Below are positions 59,504 to 64,000 of a stretch of DNA of 64,000 nt, in pieces. The notes beneath the pieces were generated by a model, which saw only the letters and a program-made list of their open reading frames with translations, was not told the origin of the DNA and did no database searches. The position numbers were made by a program, and so were the translations under genes. The DNA comes from an uncultured Mycoplasmatota bacterium. GTDB lineage: Bacteria; Bacillota_I; Bacilli_A; RF39; UBA660. The stretch spans positions 58,019 to 122,018 of the forward strand of contig UQSR01000004.1 in NCBI GenBank assembly GCA_900543825.1, read 5' to 3'. Position 1 is the stretch's first letter, and the number at the start of each line of letters is the position of its first letter.

Positions 59504-60823
59504 TTAATTATTAGCTTTAGAGTTTTTCTTTTTATAAGAAACAAATGCTCCAGCACCACCAAGTGCAATCATACCAAGTATTAAAGCTAAATTAATATCT
59601 GAAGTTTTAGGATTATCTTCTGCCTTTTTACCATCATTATTTTTAACTTCAGTATTGTTTTTAACTTCTTCCAATTTCATAAATACAGTTGTATCTTCAT
59701 TCATTGGTTTAGTTAAATCAAATGCTGTAGTAAATTTGTCATCTTTAAAGAAGCCAACAAATTTATAACCACTTCCAACTAAAGCATTTTCAAGTTCAGA
59801 AGTAAGTTCTGCCACTTCATCTGCAGTAAAGCTTCCACCTTTAGGAACAGCAACTGTTTCAGTTTCACCATTAGCATTAAATGTTAAGATTACTGCTTCA
59901 CTAACCATATCACCGTCGAAATCATTTGACATATTTTCTACTGTCCCTTCTTTATAAAGAAGTGAAGATATAGTAGTAGCTTTTTCTCCAGGATTTCCAC
60001 TTTGTCCAGGTGCAACATTTTTTACTTTACCACTTTTAATAGTAAGTGAAGCACTTTCAGTAACGCCTAATTTTTGATTATCTCCTTCTGAAGATACATA
60101 AGCATTTTCTACATTAGCCCCATCTACTAACATATCAGAATTATTTATAAATCCTCTATTTACAGCTTGTAATACTCTTACATTACCACCATAAAGCTCA
60201 ACATATGCTTCATCAGCATAACCATTAGAACCTCCAGCAGTAGCATATGCAATATTACCTGTAAAAGACTTACTAACGATCAATGTAGCTTTTTTAGTAT
60301 AACTAATTCCGTCACCACCACCGAATACATCAGTTAAAGTTCCACCATTTATTGTAACAATAGCCTCATCTACTACAGTAGTAGCATTTTCCTTATTACC
60401 TTCATGCCATGGTTGATGACATGTAGATCCAGCATATGAACTTGCGCCACCACCATAAACCTTACCAGTAAATTTACCACCATTTATTGTAACAACAGCA
60501 GTACCAACATAGCTTTTATGAAGGCCACCACCAAATACATTGTGTAAAGTACCACCATTTACAGTAACACTAGTACTATCAATCTTAGCAGCACTATCAT
60601 GGCTTCCACCAAATACTGAATTATCAGCAGGTAATAATTTTTCACCACCATTCCATTTTACTAAAGCACCAGCAACGCCATCTGTTCTAGCTTCAACAGT
60701 AACAGGTGTACCATTAGCAAAAAGTGCTTTATTCTCCTCATCATAAGTAGGAGCTTCAGCAGCCATAACACTTGGAACAAATAATGCTATAGCAGCCATC
60801 AAAAATAACAATCTCTTTTTCAT
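59504..60823 (-). CDS. Sortase-anchored surface protein (NPKTS signal)
   Basis: 439 residues. Signal peptide 1-21 (cleavage near VMA-AEA). Three beta-helix-like repeats with VTVNGGTLHNVFGGG, VTINGGKFTGKVYGGG and VTINGGTLTDVFGGG. Then a Listeria-Bacteroides-type repeat (LTFNANGETETV...KFVGFFKDDKFTTAFD), an acidic linker, the sorting signal NPKTSD, a hydrophobic helix and a basic tail (SYKKKNSKANN). Codon use is more GC-rich than neighbours. Own promoter; neighbouring class B sortase probably anchors it. Confidence 0.9.
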   Translation of the reverse strand: MKKRLLFLMAAIALFVPSVMAAEAPTYDEENKALFANGTPVTVEARTDGVAGALVKWNGGEKLLPADNSVFGGSHDSAAKIDSTSVTVNGGTLHNVFGGGLHKSYVGTAVVTINGGKFTGKVYGGGASSYAGSTCHQPWHEGNKENATTVVDEAIVTINGGTLTDVFGGGDGISYTKKATLIVSKSFTGNIAYATAGGSNGYADEAYVELYGGNVRVLQAVNRGFINNSDMLVDGANVENAYVSSEGDNQKLGVTESASLTIKSGKVKNVAPGQSGNPGEKATTISSLLYKEGTVENMSNDFDGDMVSEAVILTFNANGETETVAVPKGGSFTADEVAELTSELENALVGSGYKFVGFFKDDKFTTAFDLTKPMNEDTTVFMKLEEVKNNTEVKNNDGKKAEDNPKTSDINLALILGMIALGGAGAFVSYKKKNSKANN

Positions 60824-60877
60824 TTTTTCTCTCTCCTTTTTTCTTTTAATCGGATCTAACTTCTATCCTATGATTAA

Positions 60878-60906
60878 AGTATATCAGAAATATTATTCTT
60901 TTTCAA
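60878..60906 (-). promoter_or_regulatory. Promoter of the surface protein, with 5' UTR hairpin
   Basis: Minus strand TTGAAA (60906-60901), 17 bp, TATACT (60883-60878). The 5' UTR (60879-60844) can fold CTTTAATC with GATTAAAaG and GGAT with ATCC just ahead of the SD GGAGAGAG. Confidence 0.75.
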
Positions 60907-60921
60907 GCATAGTTTGACATT

Positions 60922-62118
60922 TTACTCACTCTTTACACTTTTATTTTTATCTTCTTCTATAACTTCCTTATATTCTGTAATATCCTCATTACAAGCAACA
61001 AATAAATTTAAACAAATTTTAGAAGAATCCTCACTTTCATTAATAATAATAACCTTATCTATATCAATAATATCCTTATATTTATCCATAAGCTTATTCT
61101 TAGCAACCATAATAGCCTTCTCTTTAGCGGTATCATAAGTATAAATATCATTAATAACTCTAGTTTCATATTCATAATCAATACTAAAACTAATAGGAAT
61201 AATACTATTTTTAAATATATATTTTCTATTAATATCAAAACTCTTATATTTCTTAAAACTAAATAAAGAATAACTCTTATTCAATATATTAAAAGAAATA
61301 ACCTTTCTCTTTTTACCAGTATATAATACCTCATTATAAAAATAAGGATAATCAATACTAACATCATACCAAACTTCTCCTATTACCTTACCATTAGCCC
61401 CACTAAAAACCTTCTCATTATTAGGCATAGTAACATAAGAAGAAATAATCTCTTCCCCTTTCTTAACATAAGAATTAACTTCTTTTACTTTCTCTCCATT
61501 ATAAGCAATAATACTTTTAATAACAGCATTCTTCTTAGCCACTATACTATAATTATTATCACTATTAATATCACTATTAATAATTCTCTCTTCAACTCTA
61601 ACAATATACTTAGTACCACTTCTAATAATCTCAAGCCATTCCAAACTATCCCTATTATCCTCTAATATTTCTTTTTTAATATTTTCAATTTCCTTATAAC
61701 TTTTAACAAAACCATATTTCTTTATACCATGACTCTTAAGTTCCCCATCTACTAAAGATATAATATTACTATTCGAATGAATAATATCAATACTAAATAT
61801 AATATTAGATAGTACATATATCATAATAATACCAATAATTAAAAAAGAAATAATAAAAATATTCTTCTTAATAAACTTAAGTAACCTAAGTTTTCCATAA
61901 TACCTAACAATTTCAACTTTATATATACTCTTAATCTTATTAATCTTCTCTATATCATTATAATCCACTATAAGTAATACCTCTTTATAACTAACAGGTA
62001 TTACCTTAATAACATTAATATTATTTTTAATAAGCCTCTTAATAAACAAATTAATATTCCTACCACTAACCCTAATCTTAACATTACTAGAAAAAATATA
62101 TAATAACTTCTTCTTCAT
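60922..62118 (-). CDS. yqfD: Sporulation protein YqfD
   Basis: 398 residues. N-terminal soluble part (about 1-85), one transmembrane helix (about 87-108) and a long extracytoplasmic region with paired segments, matching YqfD of spore formers (a mother-cell protein required for sporulation, mechanism incompletely known). Directly follows yqfC (15 nt), the conserved yqfC-yqfD pair. Confidence 0.85.
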   Translation of the reverse strand: MKKKLLYIFSSNVKIRVSGRNINLFIKRLIKNNINVIKVIPVSYKEVLLIVDYNDIEKINKIKSIYKVEIVRYYGKLRLLKFIKKNIFIISFLIIGIIMIYVLSNIIFSIDIIHSNSNIISLVDGELKSHGIKKYGFVKSYKEIENIKKEILEDNRDSLEWLEIIRSGTKYIVRVEERIINSDINSDNNYSIVAKKNAVIKSIIAYNGEKVKEVNSYVKKGEEIISSYVTMPNNEKVFSGANGKVIGEVWYDVSIDYPYFYNEVLYTGKKRKVISFNILNKSYSLFSFKKYKSFDINRKYIFKNSIIPISFSIDYEYETRVINDIYTYDTAKEKAIMVAKNKLMDKYKDIIDIDKVIIINESEDSSKICLNLFVACNEDITEYKEVIEEDKNKSVKSE

Positions 62119-62133
62119 AATATCAGCCCATTT

Positions 62134-62373
62134 CTATTCAAAAATAATCTTACCAATACTACCACATATAAATATCTCATCATCCATCATCTTAGATATA
62201 ACCAAATCATCCCCATATATAGAATAAATACATTTATTATATCTAATAGATATCTTACTAGAAGAAAAATCAAGTATTTCACTATAATTAACAATATCAA
62301 TACCACCATTAGTATATATCATACTAAACTTCTTATCATTAATATAATTATCCAAAATTCTAACCAGTCTCAT
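62134..62373 (-). CDS. yqfC: YabP/YqfC family sporulation protein
   Basis: 79 residues. Pattern MIYTNGGIDIVNYSEILDFSSSKISIR and GDDLVISKMMDDEIFICGSIGKIIF matches the YabP/YqfC family. Together with yqfD it points to sigma-E-type sporulation genes. No clear SD; CATATATA upstream loosely resembles a sigma-E -10 box. Confidence 0.8.
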   Translation of the reverse strand: MRLVRILDNYINDKKFSMIYTNGGIDIVNYSEILDFSSSKISIRYNKCIYSIYGDDLVISKMMDDEIFICGSIGKIIFE

Positions 62374-62485
62374 AATACTATATATGACAAATAGATAAAA
62401 ATATTATAAAATACTAGGTATTAGTAGTGCATTTTTATAATTAATTAACATAAGTTATATTGAATATAAAAAAGGGGTGGATTAT

Positions 62486-62905
62486 ATGTGTAACAATGAA
62501 AATAACACTTGTGAGAATTGCATCGCAGATATCCTAAAAGTTATTTTAATATTACAACAAAGCGTATGTCAAAACGACTGCTGTTTAGAAACATGTGATA
62601 GAGGCTTTTTAGGACAAAATAGTAGCTTGTGTTATAATACTAGACCAATCGTTCTATATACTTGTGGTAATGGTGGAACACCATTAGCAATGCCAATAAG
62701 TAAAGATCCAGCAGTATCAACTACATCTACAGTATTTAGATTAGAAAAATTAGACGGATGCTGTGCTACATGTAGAGTACTAGCACCAAATACCGATGTA
62801 TCAAGTGTATTTCCTTACGAAGCAACCAATTCTTTCTTCACAATAAATCTAGGTTGCTGCTGCATACTAAGATGTCTAGACGATACATATGTAGAATGTA
62901 TATAA
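62486..62905 (+). CDS. CotZ/CotY-like spore coat protein
   Basis: 139 residues from the ATG at 62486 (GGGGTGG upstream). Cys-rich: CENC, CQNDCCLETC, CCATC and CCCILRC, 17-19 Cys in all. TVFRLEKLDGCCATCRVL and FFTINLGCCCILRCLDD follow the CotY/CotZ exosporium-crust pattern (FRVE-x-V-x-G-C-A, strand, cysteine-rich end). Upstream CATAAGTTA at 62449-62457 fits the sigma-E/K -10 rule CATANNNTA, suggesting mother-cell expression. Confidence 0.75.
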   Translation: MCNNENNTCENCIADILKVILILQQSVCQNDCCLETCDRGFLGQNSSLCYNTRPIVLYTCGNGGTPLAMPISKDPAVSTTSTVFRLEKLDGCCATCRVLAPNTDVSSVFPYEATNSFFTINLGCCCILRCLDDTYVECI

Positions 62906-62932
62906 AAAATAGGTTATCAAAACCTATTTTTT
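62904..62932. terminator. Bidirectional terminator
   Basis: AAAAAATAGGTT / AACCTATTTTTT, a 12-bp stem with a 5-nt loop between the coat gene and the convergent surface protein. Confidence 0.9.
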
Positions 62933-62936
62933 TATA

Positions 62937-64000
62937 TTATTTAATAAATGTTGCATTACATTTTGGAAAGTTATCCATAAGAGCCCTATTACTAGTAGTA
63001 TCTTTCATCTTAACATTAATAGAATAAAACATACCATTATAATTAGTCAAACTAGAAAAATCAGCATTACTCAAATCAATATTTCTAATTTTACTAGAAG
63101 AAAACATTGCTTCAGTAGTAGTTACTTTTGATGTATTAAATGAACTTAAATCAAGACTCTCACCGCCATAATACATAAAAGTCCCCCTCATATTAGTTAC
63201 ATTTGACGTATCAAAACCTGATAAATTTAAACTTATTAAACTCCTACAGCCGTGAAACATATACTCCAAATTTGTTACTTTAGATGTATTAAAACTACTT
63301 AGATTCAAGCCTTTAATGTTTTTACACCCCGCAAACATTTTACTCATATTAGTAGCACTAGAAGTATTAAAATTGCTTAAATTTAAACTTTCCAAACTTG
63401 AACAATTATAAAATGTTTCTCTAAATGATATTACACTTGAAGTATCAAAATTACTAAGATTTAATGTTTTTAATGAAGTACAATCACCAAACATAGTACC
63501 CATCTCAATTACATTCGAAGTGTTAAAACTTGATAAATCCAAATTAGTTAATTTACTACATTTATAAAACATATAATTCATATGAGTTACATTTGATGTA
63601 TCAAAGCTTGATAAATTTAAAGTTGTTAAATTAGAGCAATTATCAAACATATGCTGGAAAGATGTTGTATTTGAAGTATCAAAATTTGATAAATCTAATT
63701 CTGTTAAATTATTACATCCTCTAAACATTGCAGTCATATTGGTAGCATTAGATGTATTAAAATTATCACCAAAAACTATATTAGTAAGCACTTTATCATT
63801 TTCAAACATACCATTCATTCCAGCTATTCCTGATGTATCTAAATTAGATAAATCAATTGATGTAACATTAGTTAGATTAGAAAATAAATTAGATCCTGAT
63901 GGATTAGCATATATAATATTATTACTACCTATAGTTATATCATAGTTACCATTTGCATCTGCTTCATTATACCACATCTTTATTGTATTATCACCATTCT
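62937..64000 (-). CDS. DUF285-repeat surface protein (5' part outside window)
   Basis: At least 353 residues; the frame stays open to the right edge, so the ATG at 63977 is internal. About eleven repeats of roughly 24 residues with consensus LxxLDLSxFDTSxVTxMxxMF-type (e.g. LTTLNLSSFDTSNV), the BspA/mycoplasma lipoprotein DUF285 pattern that forms an LRR-like solenoid. Starts WYNEADANGNYDI, as in the domain entry. Likely a large secreted or surface adhesin; any anchor or signal lies outside. Confidence 0.85.
   Translation of the reverse strand, partial: NGDNTIKMWYNEADANGNYDITIGSNNIIYANPSGSNLFSNLTNVTSIDLSNLDTSGIAGMNGMFENDKVLTNIVFGDNFNTSNATNMTAMFRGCNNLTELDLSNFDTSNTTSFQHMFDNCSNLTTLNLSSFDTSNVTHMNYMFYKCSKLTNLDLSSFNTSNVIEMGTMFGDCTSLKTLNLSNFDTSSVISFRETFYNCSSLESLNLSNFNTSSATNMSKMFAGCKNIKGLNLSSFNTSKVTNLEYMFHGCRSLISLNLSGFDTSNVTNMRGTFMYYGGESLDLSSFNTSKVTTTEAMFSSSKIRNIDLSNADFSSLTNYNGMFYSINVKMKDTTSNRALMDNFPKCNATFIK

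Noticed and set aside
1..64000. Mycoplasma-type genetic code (TGA as Trp)
   Set aside because: Trp residues in conserved positions use TGG, and TGA ends genes (for example at 46077-46079).

Overview
The window comes from a very low-GC, Gram-positive, endospore-related member of the Bacillota (Firmicutes). The signs are extreme A/T codon bias, strong GGAGG-type ribosome binding sites, the standard genetic code (TGG for Trp; TAA, TAG and TGA all used as stops), a Bacillus-like S10-spc-alpha ribosomal cluster, a glmS ribozyme, and AddAB rather than RecBCD. There is a class B sortase with a sorting-signal protein, and a scattered set of sporulation genes (SpoIIM-like, SpoIVB, YqfC/YqfD, CotZ-like). 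The compact gene set and missing rpmD suggest a host-associated Bacilli/Erysipelotrichia-type lineage with a reduced genome; that placement is inference.

Left end (1-3.4 kb): the distal part of a type II CRISPR-Cas locus. cas1 is cut by the window edge, so cas9 would lie outside. Then come cas2, a tracrRNA gene on the opposite strand, a long csn2-like gene (also opposite strand), a leader promoter and a 13-repeat array with a terminator. 3.5-19.4 kb: housekeeping and sporulation genes (a Xer recombinase, phosphohexomutase, mnmA, spoIIM-like, zupT-like, spoIVB, folD, trmD, rimM, a SpoU methyltransferase, fmt) mixed with unknown proteins and two mini-proteins. 19.5-19.85 kb: a compact locus that looks like a type I toxin-antitoxin. 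20-26.3 kb: tmk-folA-thyA, a Fic protein, glmS with its ribozyme, and an ORF6N-domain protein. 26.3-40.6 kb: one long minus-strand operon with 29 genes from rpsJ to rplQ, lacking rpmD and preceded by a structured 5' leader.

41-49.5 kb: ClpB without its N-domain under a CIRCE-like operator, four unknown plus-strand genes, a lipoprotein, then a small island beside tRNA-Thr with a HEPN-type Abi_2/AbiF-like protein, an adjacent small structured RNA and an unknown 310-residue protein. 49.6-58.2 kb: recombination and repair genes (addA, a small ORF, addB, xseB, xseA), a possible kinase-fold protein and nusB. 58.2-64 kb: class B sortase, its likely NPKTS substrate, yqfD-yqfC, a CotZ-like coat protein and the 3' part of a large DUF285-repeat surface protein.

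The most unusual signals are (1) a tracrRNA-csn2 module placed convergently against cas1-cas2; (2) a probable type I toxin-antitoxin with internal 5'-3' mRNA pairing; (3) a small RNA next to an AbiF-like HEPN protein; (4) a family of five dispersed paired hairpins that share one loop motif and show compensatory base changes; and (5) an S10-operon leader that can sequester the rpsJ start codon. GC content and homologies were judged by eye, with no database search.
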